Origin: an uncultured Paracoccaceae bacterium
Lineage (GTDB): Bacteria; Pseudomonadota; Alphaproteobacteria; Rhodobacterales; Rhodobacteraceae
DNA: 64,000 nucleotides
Direction: 5' to 3'
NCBI GenBank assembly: GCA_947498645.1
Contig: CANMKS010000001.1
Location: 1,898,032 to 1,962,031, forward strand
Numbering within the stretch: position 1 is the first letter of the stretch; every line of letters begins with the position of its first letter. The translations under genes and the position numbers were made by a program. The notes below the pieces were generated by a model. The model was not told the DNA's origin. It saw only the letters and a list, made by a program, of their open reading frames with translations, and ran no database searches. This document shows, one piece after another, positions 30,102-39,426 of the stretch.

Positions 30102-31103
30102 CTAGTGGGAAACTTCGCTTTCCAGATGCGCAATCACTTGCCCGGCGTCTCGGGCTTTCAGCACCGGATAGGCCAACTCATGACCACCTGCCGCCAGATC
30201 GGGGAAGATCGCTTTCAACTCGCTGACTTGGCCACTGTCGAGGATTCCCGCCGACATTGGGCCGAAATAGAAAGATTCCACCGGACAGCCGTTTGCCATG
30301 ACCACATCATGATCATCCAGCATCAGATGCCAGTATTCCAGTTTCTCAAAACGCTCACCACAGGGCCTGATACGCTGCCCGTCGCAAAGATGCTTTGCCG
30401 CGACAAGGCGGCATTCAGAGTCAAAAAGTGTATCGGCAACCTGACCCGCCAGAAGGATGCGGTGTTGCGGTGAGACGACCAGATCGCGCGATGGCACGTT
30501 TCGCTCTATCGCGCCTTTTTCGATCAGGATCGGCTCCAGCCCATCGTTGCCGCGTCGCCGGGCATCGGAAATCTCGGAGTATCCAAGCCATTTGACGTGT
30601 TTTACTTCATTGTCACGGGTCAGGACCGGATCACCAACCTGAAGGTCTTCGATCATGCGCGGACCGTCCGGTGTGGCGATCTCTGTGCCACGGGTAAAAC
30701 AGACCTCATTTTCACCAAAGATGGTGATGGTGACCTGATGCGTATCAACAACAACTGTGTTGTTGGGCCCATCGAATGGGTCATCGGCTGTACCCGTCCA
30801 GGAAACATCAAATACCCGGACGTTAAAAGTGATATCCAGGGATGAACCACTATCAAGGGTGTCCAGTGCAGGGTCATCGGAATCGAACACGAATGACCAT
30901 GTATAGCCGCCTTCACCTGTCGCCGTGTTATGTGTGATTGTCAGGGTGCCGAAACCAGGCGCGGACAAAACGGTATAACCACCGGGCAGCCAAGCATAGA
31001 TGCCGGGATCGGTATTGCTGACAGAGCCTGTCACGGTCACGTTTCCCGCACCATTCAGGCCTTCTGTCGCTGTTGCCGTTGTGGGGCCAACCAAGCCAAC
31101 CAT
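30102..31103 (-). CDS. VCBS-like plus Hint-domain protein
   Basis: A 333-residue protein with two parts. Residues 1-130 form a beta-rich VCBS/cadherin-like repeat (GTLTITHNTATGEGGYTWSFVFD and DTHQVTITIFGEN). A Hint (hedgehog/intein) domain starts at Cys135 in EVCFTRGTEIATPDGPRMIED, with the VGDPVLTRD strand and VSPQHRILLAGQVAD carrying the second-block His. No canonical Sec signal is seen, as in proteins exported by type I systems. Hint domains can cleave their own chain before the first Cys. The ATG at 31103 follows GGAG by seven bases. The HlyC-type gene lies next to it on the same strand. Confidence 0.75.
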   Translation of the reverse strand: MVGLVGPTTATATEGLNGAGNVTVTGSVSNTDPGIYAWLPGGYTVLSAPGFGTLTITHNTATGEGGYTWSFVFDSDDPALDTLDSGSSLDITFNVRVFDVSWTGTADDPFDGPNNTVVVDTHQVTITIFGENEVCFTRGTEIATPDGPRMIEDLQVGDPVLTRDNEVKHVKWLGYSEISDARRRGNDGLEPILIEKGAIERNVPSRDLVVSPQHRILLAGQVADTLFDSECRLVAAKHLCDGQRIRPCGERFEKLEYWHLMLDDHDVVMANGCPVESFYFGPMSAGILDSGQVSELKAIFPDLAAGGHELAYPVLKARDAGQVIAHLESEVSH

Positions 31104-31252
31104 TGCACGTCTCCAATCACACACGTCTGTCGCTAACTAACATTAGCGACCTTATGCGTAAAATTCTATCTGCAATATGTCACTGACCCGGCGTCAAACC
31201 GAAAATTCAGCAAGCTCCCGCGCTTTTGCGCCGGTGCGACTGACGCTGATCG

Positions 31253-31753
31253 TCAAAGCTGGCGAATCTTCCATTTGCTTTCCGGGTCTTTGCGGTAATA
31301 TTCGACAACCCGCTTTTGGCCACCGCGTACACGCAATGTCTTGAATGATGTGCCAGGCATGGACTTTAGAACATCAGCAATGATCGCCTTGCCGTGACCC
31401 CAAGGGGCCATCAGATCGACAATCCAAAGGTTGGTACCGGAATTCCATTCGTCATAGCTGTCCAGGCCGTTTCCCTTGATGAACTTGGCTTCGGTCGCAT
31501 CGTCCATCTGGGCCCATGTCACCAGCCCGCGCGGCACATCGCGCGCGCGGTAGACCTGAAACTGCTTGAGGTAGATGGGCGGCTCGAACACTTTGCCGAT
31601 CATTTCCATCGACCAGCTGCGATGCACCTTTGAGTGAAAACACAAAAAACAGAATTCGCCGATGACGCCCAGAACGTCTTGGTTCGGGTAAAGCGGCGAT
31701 ACCTGGATCATGCCACCGTCGTCAGGGGCCGCACCTTTTTCGGTTGTTTGCAT
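31253..31753 (-). CDS. HlyC-type toxin-activating lysine acyltransferase
   Basis: A 166-residue protein of the RTX toxin acyltransferase family, which moves an acyl chain from acyl carrier protein to internal lysines of an RTX protein. The catalytic His aligns with His23 of HlyC and is His44 here (FHSKVHRSW); the Asp equivalent to HlyC Asp92 is Asp113 in LWIVDLMAPWGHG. No large RTX protein lies in this window, so the target is unknown. The adjacent VCBS/Hint protein is the only nearby secreted-type candidate. It is divergent from the TIGR03032 gene. Confidence 0.8.
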   Translation of the reverse strand: MQTTEKGAAPDDGGMIQVSPLYPNQDVLGVIGEFCFLCFHSKVHRSWSMEMIGKVFEPPIYLKQFQVYRARDVPRGLVTWAQMDDATEAKFIKGNGLDSYDEWNSGTNLWIVDLMAPWGHGKAIIADVLKSMPGTSFKTLRVRGGQKRVVEYYRKDPESKWKIRQL

Positions 31754-31839
31754 GGGGCTGCCTTAGCGGTTGTTGTTTCGGCGTCATGGCTCTAATTGTA
31801 CCAAACCATAGTTACGTCCAGCAGTGATAGTGTCAATCA

Positions 31840-32952
31840 ATGGAACAGACCGACGACCGGGAAACCTTTGACATCAGTCAGGTTGAAACGCCGGATCAAG
31901 AGACGCGCAAGATCACGATCAGCGCGTCGCGGGGCCTGCGGCAATGGATGGCGCAGCGCCGTTTCTCAATTGCATTCAACACCTACCACATTGGCAAGCT
32001 ATTCATGGTGGGCTTCGATTCCGTTGGCAGCTTCCAGTTTTCCGAGGCCAGCTTCCCACGCTCCATGGGCCTCAGCATACATAATCAGACCCTCTGGATG
32101 GCGGGGCAAAAGCAACTGTGGCGATTTGAGAATTTCCTGCAACCCGGTCAGACCTCGCAAGGTCATGACGCGGTCTTTGTGCCGATGGGTGCGACCACAA
32201 CCGGCATGATCAACCTTCACGATGTCCGTGCATCCGACGAGGGCGTCTTTTTCATTTCATGCAACTTCAACTGTATCGGAAAACTGCATCCCAAATGGAG
32301 TTTTGAGCCGGTCTGGAAACCCCCCTTCATCAGCCAGTTTGAATATGGCGACAAATGTCATCTGAACTGTCTGGCGCTTGAAGGCGGGAAGCCTAAATAT
32401 GTGACGGCATTTGCGGAAACGGATCAGATCAGAGGCTGGCGCAATAACCCCAAAAGCGAAGGCACCGGCATCGTGATGGATGTCACCACAAATGAAGTGA
32501 TCTGCCGTGGCTTGCATATGCCGCATTCGCCGCAGCTGCATGAGGGCGAGCTTTACGTCGCGAACAGCGGCCGTGGTGAATTCGGTCATATTGATCGCAA
32601 GACCGGAACCTATACGCCGATCTGCTTTATTCCGGGCTTTACCCGCGGCATTGCATTCTGGCGTCATTTTGCATTTGTCGGATCGTCAAAGCCAAGAGAG
32701 CACGGCGTTTTTGAAGGCAATGATGAAACACCGCTGAACGACATTTTGACCCGCGACAAACGCGACCCCCAATGTCAGATTTCCATTGTTGATCTGCGCA
32801 GTGGCGAGATCAAGGAAACGCTGACCATAGAAGGCGTCGCATCCGAGATTTACGATGTGTGTATCATCCCAGGTGTGCAGCGACCGTTTGTGACCGATGT
32901 GCAAAGCGATCACATGAACACAATTTTCCGCCCTTCAACCCTGCATATCTAG
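31840..32952 (+). CDS. TIGR03032 (DUF4915) family protein
   Basis: A 370-residue cytoplasmic-looking protein of the TIGR03032 family. The family signature is visible as MPHSPQLHEGELYVANSGRGEFGHID followed by GFTRGIAFWRHFAFVGSSKPRE, and earlier GMINLHDVRASDEGVFFISCNFN. The fold is predicted to be a beta propeller. No biochemical role is established. Members are often found next to surface polysaccharide, sulfotransferase or RTX-linked genes; here it lies back to back with an HlyC-type acyltransferase. Confidence 0.75.
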   Translation: MEQTDDRETFDISQVETPDQETRKITISASRGLRQWMAQRRFSIAFNTYHIGKLFMVGFDSVGSFQFSEASFPRSMGLSIHNQTLWMAGQKQLWRFENFLQPGQTSQGHDAVFVPMGATTTGMINLHDVRASDEGVFFISCNFNCIGKLHPKWSFEPVWKPPFISQFEYGDKCHLNCLALEGGKPKYVTAFAETDQIRGWRNNPKSEGTGIVMDVTTNEVICRGLHMPHSPQLHEGELYVANSGRGEFGHIDRKTGTYTPICFIPGFTRGIAFWRHFAFVGSSKPREHGVFEGNDETPLNDILTRDKRDPQCQISIVDLRSGEIKETLTIEGVASEIYDVCIIPGVQRPFVTDVQSDHMNTIFRPSTLHI

Positions 32953-33123
32953 AATTGGATACATTGGTGCGTGACGTGCTCACCAATGCGTGTGGCCTGT
33001 GTCTGGTGCCCGCTACTCCGACCAATCCAGCCATACACATGCGCATATCGCACATGCAGCCTATTGCCTTGTGAAACGGTTAGTTCAGTTTTATGTGCAC
33101 TAGAACGCAGCAAAGGATCATCA

Positions 33124-34914
33124 ATGGCCGACCCGCAGCTCCAAAATCCAGAAGATCGCCCGACCGGTAAAAAGGTCGGGGCATTGCGGGCGCTTTGGCC
33201 ATTCGTGAAACCCTACAAGCTCAACATCATCGGGGCCGGGGTTGCACTGGTCTTTACGGCGATGGTCGCGCTGACCTTTCCGATTGCCGCCCGCCTTGTG
33301 GTCGACAGTTTCGGGTTGGACAGCCAGGAGATCGGCCAGCATTTTGTGACCTTGCTGACTATCGCGGTCCTGCTCGCCTTTGGGACGGCGGCGCGGTACT
33401 ACCTTGTGACGCGGTTGGGCGAACGTGTTGTGGCCGATATTCGCAAAGCCGTGTTCAACCGCATGATCAGCATGAGCCCCGCGTTTTACGAGCGGATCAT
33501 GACAGGTGAGGTGCTTAGCCGGATCACCACAGATACGACACTGATCCTGTCAGTCATTGGCAGCTCTGCCTCGATCGCCTTGCGCAACATCCTGATTTTT
33601 GTGGGTGGTGTCATTCTTATGCTGCTCACCTCGGTCAAGATGAGCGCCATGGTGCTTTGGCCAATCCCTGTGGTGCTGTTCCCGATCCTGTTTCTGGGCC
33701 GCCGCGTGCGCAGCCTGTCCAAGGAAAACCAGGACCTGATTGCAGAATCCAGTGGTGACGCTTCAGAGCAGTTGCTGGCCGCACAAACCGTGCAGGCCTT
33801 TACGCACGAGGAATTGAGCCGCGCAAAGTTTGATGAGGTCACCGAGCAAAGCTACCGGTCGGCGCGTCGTCGGATCCTGACACGCTCTATGCTGACTGCG
33901 ATTGTGATCTTCATGATCTTTGCTGCCATCGTTCTGTTTTTGCAGATGGGGTCTGAGGACGTCAGCCAGGGCGAAATCACCGAAGGCGGGCTGGTACAAT
34001 TCATGTTCTATACCATCATGGTGGGTGGTGCTGTTGCGGCCCTTTCAGAAGTGTGGGGCGAGTTGCAACGCGCGGCTGGCGCGACCGAGCGATTGGTCGA
34101 GCTGCTGACGGCCGAAGACACCGTCCTTGACCCCGCCAAGCCGGGCATCCTGCCAACACCGGTCAAAGGTAAACTGAGTTTCGAAAAGGTGGCCTTCCAC
34201 TATCCATCGCGCCCGCAAGTCTCGGCACTTGATGAGATTGATTTGACGATCGAACCGGGTGAAACGGTGGCCCTTGTCGGACCATCGGGTGCAGGCAAAA
34301 GCACCATTATCCAGATGGTACAGCGGTTCTATGACCCGCAAGGTGGAGCAGTGAAAATCGATGGCTTTGATCTGCGTGATCTTGAGCGGTCGGATTTCCG
34401 CAAGCATATAGCACTTGTGCCGCAAGACCCTGTGATCTTTGCCGATACGGCGCGCGAGAACATTCGTTTTGGACGACCAACCGCCACTGATGCCGAAGTC
34501 GAGGCCGCAGCAAAAGCTGCCGCTGCGCATGACTTCCTGACGGCGCTGCCGGACGGCTATGACAGTTACGTCGGCGAACGTGGTGTGATGCTTTCCGGTG
34601 GGCAAAAGCAACGGATCGCCATTGCGCGCGCCATTTTGCGTGACGCCCCGATCCTGTTGCTGGACGAGGCGACAAGTGCCCTGGATGCCGAAAGCGAATA
34701 TGCCGTTCAACGCGCGGTCGAAGAACTGGCGCGCACGCGGACAACCCTGATCGTGGCACACCGCCTTGCGACCGTGAAAAAGGCGGACCGGATCATCGTG
34801 CTGGAGGACGGCAAGATCGCCGCACAGGGCACGCATGACAGCCTTGTGGCGCAAGGTGGACTCTATGCGCGGCTGGCCAGATTGCAGTTTACCGAGGGTC
34901 TTGCCGCCGAATAA
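33124..34914 (+). CDS. ABC half-exporter (fused membrane and ATPase domains)
   Basis: A 596-residue exporter. Residues 1-310 form six membrane helices, starting with FVKPYKLNIIGAGVALVFTAMVALTFP. The ATPase half carries Walker A GPSGAGKSTIIQMV, the Q loop LVPQDPVIFADTARENI, the signature LSGGQKQRIAIARA and Walker B PILLLDEATSALDAES. It matches the homodimeric MsbA/BmrA group that exports lipids or drugs. The ATG at 33124 gives the normal N-terminus; the frame is open upstream without support. The substrate cannot be named. Confidence 0.88.
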   Translation: MADPQLQNPEDRPTGKKVGALRALWPFVKPYKLNIIGAGVALVFTAMVALTFPIAARLVVDSFGLDSQEIGQHFVTLLTIAVLLAFGTAARYYLVTRLGERVVADIRKAVFNRMISMSPAFYERIMTGEVLSRITTDTTLILSVIGSSASIALRNILIFVGGVILMLLTSVKMSAMVLWPIPVVLFPILFLGRRVRSLSKENQDLIAESSGDASEQLLAAQTVQAFTHEELSRAKFDEVTEQSYRSARRRILTRSMLTAIVIFMIFAAIVLFLQMGSEDVSQGEITEGGLVQFMFYTIMVGGAVAALSEVWGELQRAAGATERLVELLTAEDTVLDPAKPGILPTPVKGKLSFEKVAFHYPSRPQVSALDEIDLTIEPGETVALVGPSGAGKSTIIQMVQRFYDPQGGAVKIDGFDLRDLERSDFRKHIALVPQDPVIFADTARENIRFGRPTATDAEVEAAAKAAAAHDFLTALPDGYDSYVGERGVMLSGGQKQRIAIARAILRDAPILLLDEATSALDAESEYAVQRAVEELARTRTTLIVAHRLATVKKADRIIVLEDGKIAAQGTHDSLVAQGGLYARLARLQFTEGLAAE

Positions 34915-35025
34915 CGCGGTTTTTCGTAGCGTCAGACTTGTGATTGTGCCCAAACTTGCCCAACTTGCTTTGTCAGGGAGGCCGCTAATTTAAGTGCGGT
35001 GATGATAATCTAGGGAGGAGACGAC

Positions 35026-36912
35026 ATGGCTTTTGCAAGTGTCGCGGATCGGGACGCCATCGAAAACGAAATGATGTGGGATGCGCGGGATGTGCCGACA
35101 ACCACATATGCGATGCTCAGCCGGACGGCTGGCAAGTTTCCCAACCGCAAGGCCGTCAGTTTCAGTTTGCTGTCTGATCCCAATGCCCCCTGTGAAACGC
35201 TTGACTGGTCAACGCTGCGTGAAAAGACCGGCCAGACCGCAAATATGTTCCGGAGCATGGGCGTGGGCGAAAGCGATGTCGTCGCATATCTGCTGCCCAA
35301 CGCGACCGAGACAATCCTCACTTATCTGGGTGGTCAGGTTGCAGGGATCGTCAACCCCATCAACCCGCTGCTTGAGGCCGAACAGATCGCCGCGATCCTG
35401 CGCGAAACCAATGCCAAGGTGCTGGTCACGCTCAAGGCATTCCCCAAGACCGACGTGGCCCAGAAAGCGGCAGAGGCCGTCCGTCTGGCCCCCAATGTGA
35501 CCCATGTGGTCGAGGTGGACCTGCTTCGCTACCTGACCGGGCTAAAGAAATTCATCGTGCCATTGATCCGGCCCAAGAACCCAGTGTCACACAAGGCAAC
35601 TGTGGTCGATTTCAACGCCGAGATGGAAAAGCAACCCAAGGAACTGACTTTTGAGGATAGCAAGGTGGACCGTGTGGCCGCGTACTTCCACACAGGTGGC
35701 ACCACGGGGATGCCAAAGGTTGTGCAGCACCGCTATTCCGGGATTGTCTACAATGCCTGGCTTGGTGATCGCCTGCTCTTTACCGAAAACGATGTGCAAA
35801 TCTGCCCGCTTCCGTTGTTCCATGTTTTTGCAACGATTGTGTCACTGGGGGCCTCGCTCGGCTCAGGTGCGCAAGTCGTCTTTCCAACCCCGCAAGGGTA
35901 TCGCGGGGAAGGGGTGTTTGATAACTTCTGGAAGCTGATCGAAAAGCACAAAGTGACCTTCATGATCACCGTGCCCACGGCCATGTCCGCGCTGATGCAA
36001 CGCAAAGTGGATGCCGATATTTCGTCCTTGCGGTTGGCTTTCTGCGGTTCGGCCCCGCTCCCGCTTGAGCTTTATCGCCGGTTTGAAGAGGCGGCAGGCG
36101 TCACGATCTGTGAAGGCTACGGCCTGACCGAAGCAACCTGCCTTGTGTCCATCAACCCGCCCATGGGCGAAAAGCGCGTCGGCTCTATCGGTATTCCGTT
36201 CCCTTATACGGACGTCAAGATCATGGACCCGGCATCGGGCGAAGAGCGTGGCGTGGATGAAATCGGCGAAATTTGCGTATCCAACCCCGGCGTCTACGAC
36301 GGGATGACATATACAGAAGTCGAAAAAAATGCGGACCTGTTTTACGCGGGGGCGCTGTCGAATGCGCAGTACTTGCGGACGGGCGATTTGGGACGCAAGG
36401 ATGCCGATGGATATCTTTGGATCACGGGCCGTGCCAAAGACCTGATCATTCGCGGCGGACATAACATTGATCCCGCCGAGATCGAAGAGGCATTGGCCGG
36501 GCATGACGCAGTCGCATTTGCGGGCGCGATTGGTCAACCAGACGAACACGCCGGAGAGGTGCCCTGCGCATTTGTCGAACTTGTTGACGGCGCCGAGATC
36601 ACCTCTGAAGAGCTGATGGCTTATGCCAAAGAGCATATTCACGAACGTGCAGCGCACCCCAAGCATCTGGAAATACTGCCCGAATTGCCAAAAACTGCAG
36701 TGGGCAAGATCTTCAAACCTGATCTGCGCAAAAAGGCGATTACACGCATCTACAATGCCGCCCTTGGCGATCTGGCGGCAGAAGTGCGCGAGGTCAGCGA
36801 AGACAAACGGCGCGGCTTGGTGGCCCATATCGGCAAAACCGGTGATGTCTCTGCCGAAGATATTGGCGGCGCGCTGAACAACTACACTATCCCTTGGGAA
36901 ATGGCAGACTAA
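35026..36912 (+). CDS. acyl-CoA synthetase
   Basis: A 628-residue ANL-superfamily adenylating enzyme. The phosphate loop is HTGGTTGMPKVVQH, the A5 motif is EGYGLTEATC, A7-A8 reads YLRTGDLGRKDADGYLWITGRAKDLIIRGG, and the catalytic lysine is in KTAVGKIFKPDL near the C-terminus. The enzyme activates a carboxylic acid to its CoA thioester. The chain length or ring structure accepted is not evident. A strong AGGGAGGAG precedes the start. A hydroxyacid dehydrogenase gene follows 33 bases later and probably shares the transcript. Confidence 0.88.
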   Translation: MAFASVADRDAIENEMMWDARDVPTTTYAMLSRTAGKFPNRKAVSFSLLSDPNAPCETLDWSTLREKTGQTANMFRSMGVGESDVVAYLLPNATETILTYLGGQVAGIVNPINPLLEAEQIAAILRETNAKVLVTLKAFPKTDVAQKAAEAVRLAPNVTHVVEVDLLRYLTGLKKFIVPLIRPKNPVSHKATVVDFNAEMEKQPKELTFEDSKVDRVAAYFHTGGTTGMPKVVQHRYSGIVYNAWLGDRLLFTENDVQICPLPLFHVFATIVSLGASLGSGAQVVFPTPQGYRGEGVFDNFWKLIEKHKVTFMITVPTAMSALMQRKVDADISSLRLAFCGSAPLPLELYRRFEEAAGVTICEGYGLTEATCLVSINPPMGEKRVGSIGIPFPYTDVKIMDPASGEERGVDEIGEICVSNPGVYDGMTYTEVEKNADLFYAGALSNAQYLRTGDLGRKDADGYLWITGRAKDLIIRGGHNIDPAEIEEALAGHDAVAFAGAIGQPDEHAGEVPCAFVELVDGAEITSEELMAYAKEHIHERAAHPKHLEILPELPKTAVGKIFKPDLRKKAITRIYNAALGDLAAEVREVSEDKRRGLVAHIGKTGDVSAEDIGGALNNYTIPWEMAD

Positions 36913-36945
36913 GTTACCTCCCAACACAGAATCAATGGGAGAGAG

Positions 36946-37821
36946 ATGATGGCGAAACTGGCATTCCTGGGCCTTGGTGTGATGGGCTATCCGATGGCCG
37001 GGCATCTTCAGGCGGCGGGCCATGAGGTGACGGTTTACAACCGGACTGCGGCTAAGGCTGAAAAATGGGTCGCTGAACACGGCGGTGCCATGGGGGCAAC
37101 CCCTGCCACGGCCGCGGCGGGCGCCGATATGGTCATGGCCTGCGTTGGCAATGACGATGATCTGCGCGCCGTTTGCACCGGGGCCGACGGCGCCTTTGGT
37201 GCAATGCAATCCGGTGCCATTTTCGTTGACCACACCACAGTCTCTGCCGCCGTGACCCGCGAATTGCACGATGCGGCAGCGGCATTGGGATTGGGCTATG
37301 TCGACGCGCCGATCTCTGGCGGGCAGGCGGGGGCCGAAAATGCGTCCCTGTCGGTCATGTGTGGCGGAGCGGAAGAGACCTATGCCAAGGCCGAGACGAT
37401 CATCGCCGCTTATGCCAAGATGTGCCGCCGGATCGGTGAAAGCGGTGCAGGTCAAATGACCAAGATGTGCAACCAGATTGCTATTGCCGGATTGGTACAG
37501 GGTCTGTCAGAAGCGCTGCATTTTGCGCAAAAGGCGGGCCTTGACGGCCGTGCTGTGGTCGAGGTGATCAGTCAGGGGGCGGCGGGCAGTTGGCAAATGT
37601 CAAACCGCTACGAAACCATGCTGGATGATCACTTTGATCATGGGTTTGCCGTTGACTGGATGCGCAAGGATTTGGGCATCTGCCTGAACACAGCCAACGA
37701 AAACGGGGCCAGCCTGCCTGTGACCGCCTTGGTCGACCAGTTCTACAAAGACGTGCAGAAACTGGGTGGCGGACGCTGGGATACATCGTCGCTGCTCAAG
37801 CGATTGCAGGCATTGGGCTAA
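36946..37821 (+). CDS. beta-hydroxyacid dehydrogenase (3-hydroxyisobutyrate type)
   Basis: A 291-residue NAD(P)-dependent enzyme of the 3-hydroxyisobutyrate/tartronate semialdehyde reductase family. The Rossmann motif GLGVMGYPMAGHLQAAG is at the N-terminus, the substrate loop is VDAPISGGQAGAENASLSVMCGG near residue 120, and the catalytic Lys lies in AGQMTKMCNQIAIAGLVQG near 170. The substrate is likely a small 3-hydroxyacid. It follows an acyl-CoA synthetase gene, so a role in short or branched acid metabolism is plausible. The start at 36946 or 36949 (tandem ATG) follows GGGAGAG. Confidence 0.87.
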   Translation: MMAKLAFLGLGVMGYPMAGHLQAAGHEVTVYNRTAAKAEKWVAEHGGAMGATPATAAAGADMVMACVGNDDDLRAVCTGADGAFGAMQSGAIFVDHTTVSAAVTRELHDAAAALGLGYVDAPISGGQAGAENASLSVMCGGAEETYAKAETIIAAYAKMCRRIGESGAGQMTKMCNQIAIAGLVQGLSEALHFAQKAGLDGRAVVEVISQGAAGSWQMSNRYETMLDDHFDHGFAVDWMRKDLGICLNTANENGASLPVTALVDQFYKDVQKLGGGRWDTSSLLKRLQALG

Positions 37822-37865
37822 CGCTGCTGCGGGCGCAAATTTGCTGGGACTGCACGGGTGACCGG

Positions 37866-38885
37866 TCAGCTAAGCTGATCCGAGAGCTGCCGCACGTCAG
37901 CGGTTAACGCACTCAGCTTGGCCTGTTCATCAGGCGGCAAAGACAGGTAGCGTGCAGGAAAGGCTCGGGGGATGCCGACGCCGAAGTCGAACCACGCATC
38001 GTCCTGAGGGAGTTCAAGGAACGCGGCAACGCGCGCAAGCTCGGCGCGTGGTTGTTGGACAATCTTTTCATAGTGAACGACCAAGCGCCGCGCTTCCGGC
38101 AGGTTTTGGAATTGCCTGATCCCGCTTGTCATCAGCGCAGCACAGCAGGCGGCGGCATCTTCGATAGCCGGCGGCGTGTTCAGGATGCGCTGCATTGGCA
38201 ACAAAGGGGCCGTGAGGCGCTCAACCAAGGCGATCCATCGGGCGCTGCCGATCTGGGTTGCAGGATCAAAAACATCAATGCCCAGCCGCCTTGCGCGTTT
38301 CCAGAACCAGACCAGAAGGCGTGCAGGCTTGTAGTTTTGCATGGACAAGGTGACATCACGCGCATCGCGCAGGATGACGGCAAACTTTGCCTTGGGAAAT
38401 GCATTTGCCAGCGCCGCAGTGGCCAGCAAGGTGCCGCCCGACCGTTCGACCCAGATGCTGCGTCCTGTTTGTTGGCCAAGGGTTTCGATCAGTCCGCGAT
38501 AGTGTTCCGCCCTTGTTTGGGCGGGAAACTGCGGCACAGCCTGGGCCAACCGGTCAAATTCTGCGTCGGGGTCGTGGAACAAATGCGGCAGGGTGACGGC
38601 AAGTATCGGAGGGCAGCGGTAGGGATCAAAGCGTCCGTTTTCTACCGTATGATAGAGAAATTCGCGCGGCGCGCTGTCAGGGTTCGCCAAATGGCGCATG
38701 ACGGTCGTGGGTGTGGCAAGTTGCTGCCAGAAGGCCCTGCCGCTGATCACGCCCGGCAAAAGGGCACGCGACCCTTGGGTGGTCATCAATTCAGACAGGC
38801 TCAGAACATCGGGGTGTTCACGCAGGATTGTGGACATCATGGTGGACCCACTGCGCGATGCACTGAGAAGGAATGCGCCTTTCAT
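37866..38885 (-). CDS. sulfotransferase family protein
   Basis: A 339-residue PAPS-dependent sulfotransferase. The 5'-phosphosulfate loop is SASRSGSTMMSTIL at residues 8-21, and the 3'-phosphate region reads AVILRDARDVTLSMQNYKP (the R-D-x-R-D form) in the middle. Such enzymes transfer sulfate to sugars, peptides or small molecules. The acceptor is unknown. Whether the genes on either side are related is unclear; the TIGR03032 gene some 5 kb away belongs to a family often linked to sulfotransferases. Confidence 0.78.
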   Translation of the reverse strand: MKGAFLLSASRSGSTMMSTILREHPDVLSLSELMTTQGSRALLPGVISGRAFWQQLATPTTVMRHLANPDSAPREFLYHTVENGRFDPYRCPPILAVTLPHLFHDPDAEFDRLAQAVPQFPAQTRAEHYRGLIETLGQQTGRSIWVERSGGTLLATAALANAFPKAKFAVILRDARDVTLSMQNYKPARLLVWFWKRARRLGIDVFDPATQIGSARWIALVERLTAPLLPMQRILNTPPAIEDAAACCAALMTSGIRQFQNLPEARRLVVHYEKIVQQPRAELARVAAFLELPQDDAWFDFGVGIPRAFPARYLSLPPDEQAKLSALTADVRQLSDQLS

Positions 38886-39090
38886 CCGGTCCTACCGTTA
38901 TGTCTGGCGTCCGTCACTCTGGCGCCGCAAAGGGAGCAGCTGCGCTGACGGCCAGACGCGACAAGGCAGACAGCCCTTGCCTAGTGTTGCACCCAATCGC
39001 CGCGGCGATATTGGCATCCCTTCTCGGGTCTGGCATCGGTGGTTCCTTCCCAAACAAAATCCACGTGCGTTGCAGGGGAGGTGGCAAGCC

Positions 39091-39426
39091 TCACTCGGTC
39101 TTGCAGAACAACTCGTGGATCAGCCCGATGATCTTGCGGGATTTGTCATCCGTCAAGCTGTAGTAGATTGTCTTGCCTTCACGGCGCGGGCGGACCAGCC
39201 CTGCAAGGCGCAACCGGCCCAGCTGTTGTGACACCGCCGCCTGACGGGCCGATAAAAGCGTTTCCAACGCAGTGACCGATTTTTCGCCCGTGGCCAAATG
39301 GCACAGGATCATCAGGCGACCTTCATGGCTGATGGCCTTGAGATAGTTGGTCGCAATCTTTGCGTTCTCCAGCATCTCGTCCGGGCGAGCATCAGCGGTG
39401 GTGTCGTTGAAATCCGAAAGTGTCAT
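39091..39426 (-). CDS. ArsR-family regulator, SqrR/BigR-like persulfide sensor
   Basis: A 111-residue winged-helix repressor. Helix-turn-helix residues SARQAAVSQQLGRLRLAGLV and the wing RREGKTIYYSL are clear. It lacks the E-L-C-V-C-D-L arsenic site. The only two cysteines are Cys42 (LMILCHLATGE) and Cys108 (HELFCKTE), the positions of the Cys41/Cys107 pair of Rhodobacter SqrR, which form a tetrasulfide in response to hydrogen sulfide. It is therefore inferred to sense reactive sulfur. The classical targets (sulfide:quinone reductase, persulfide dioxygenase) are not in this window. A different thiol sensor remains possible. Confidence 0.72.
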   Translation of the reverse strand: MTLSDFNDTTADARPDEMLENAKIATNYLKAISHEGRLMILCHLATGEKSVTALETLLSARQAAVSQQLGRLRLAGLVRPRREGKTIYYSLTDDKSRKIIGLIHELFCKTE

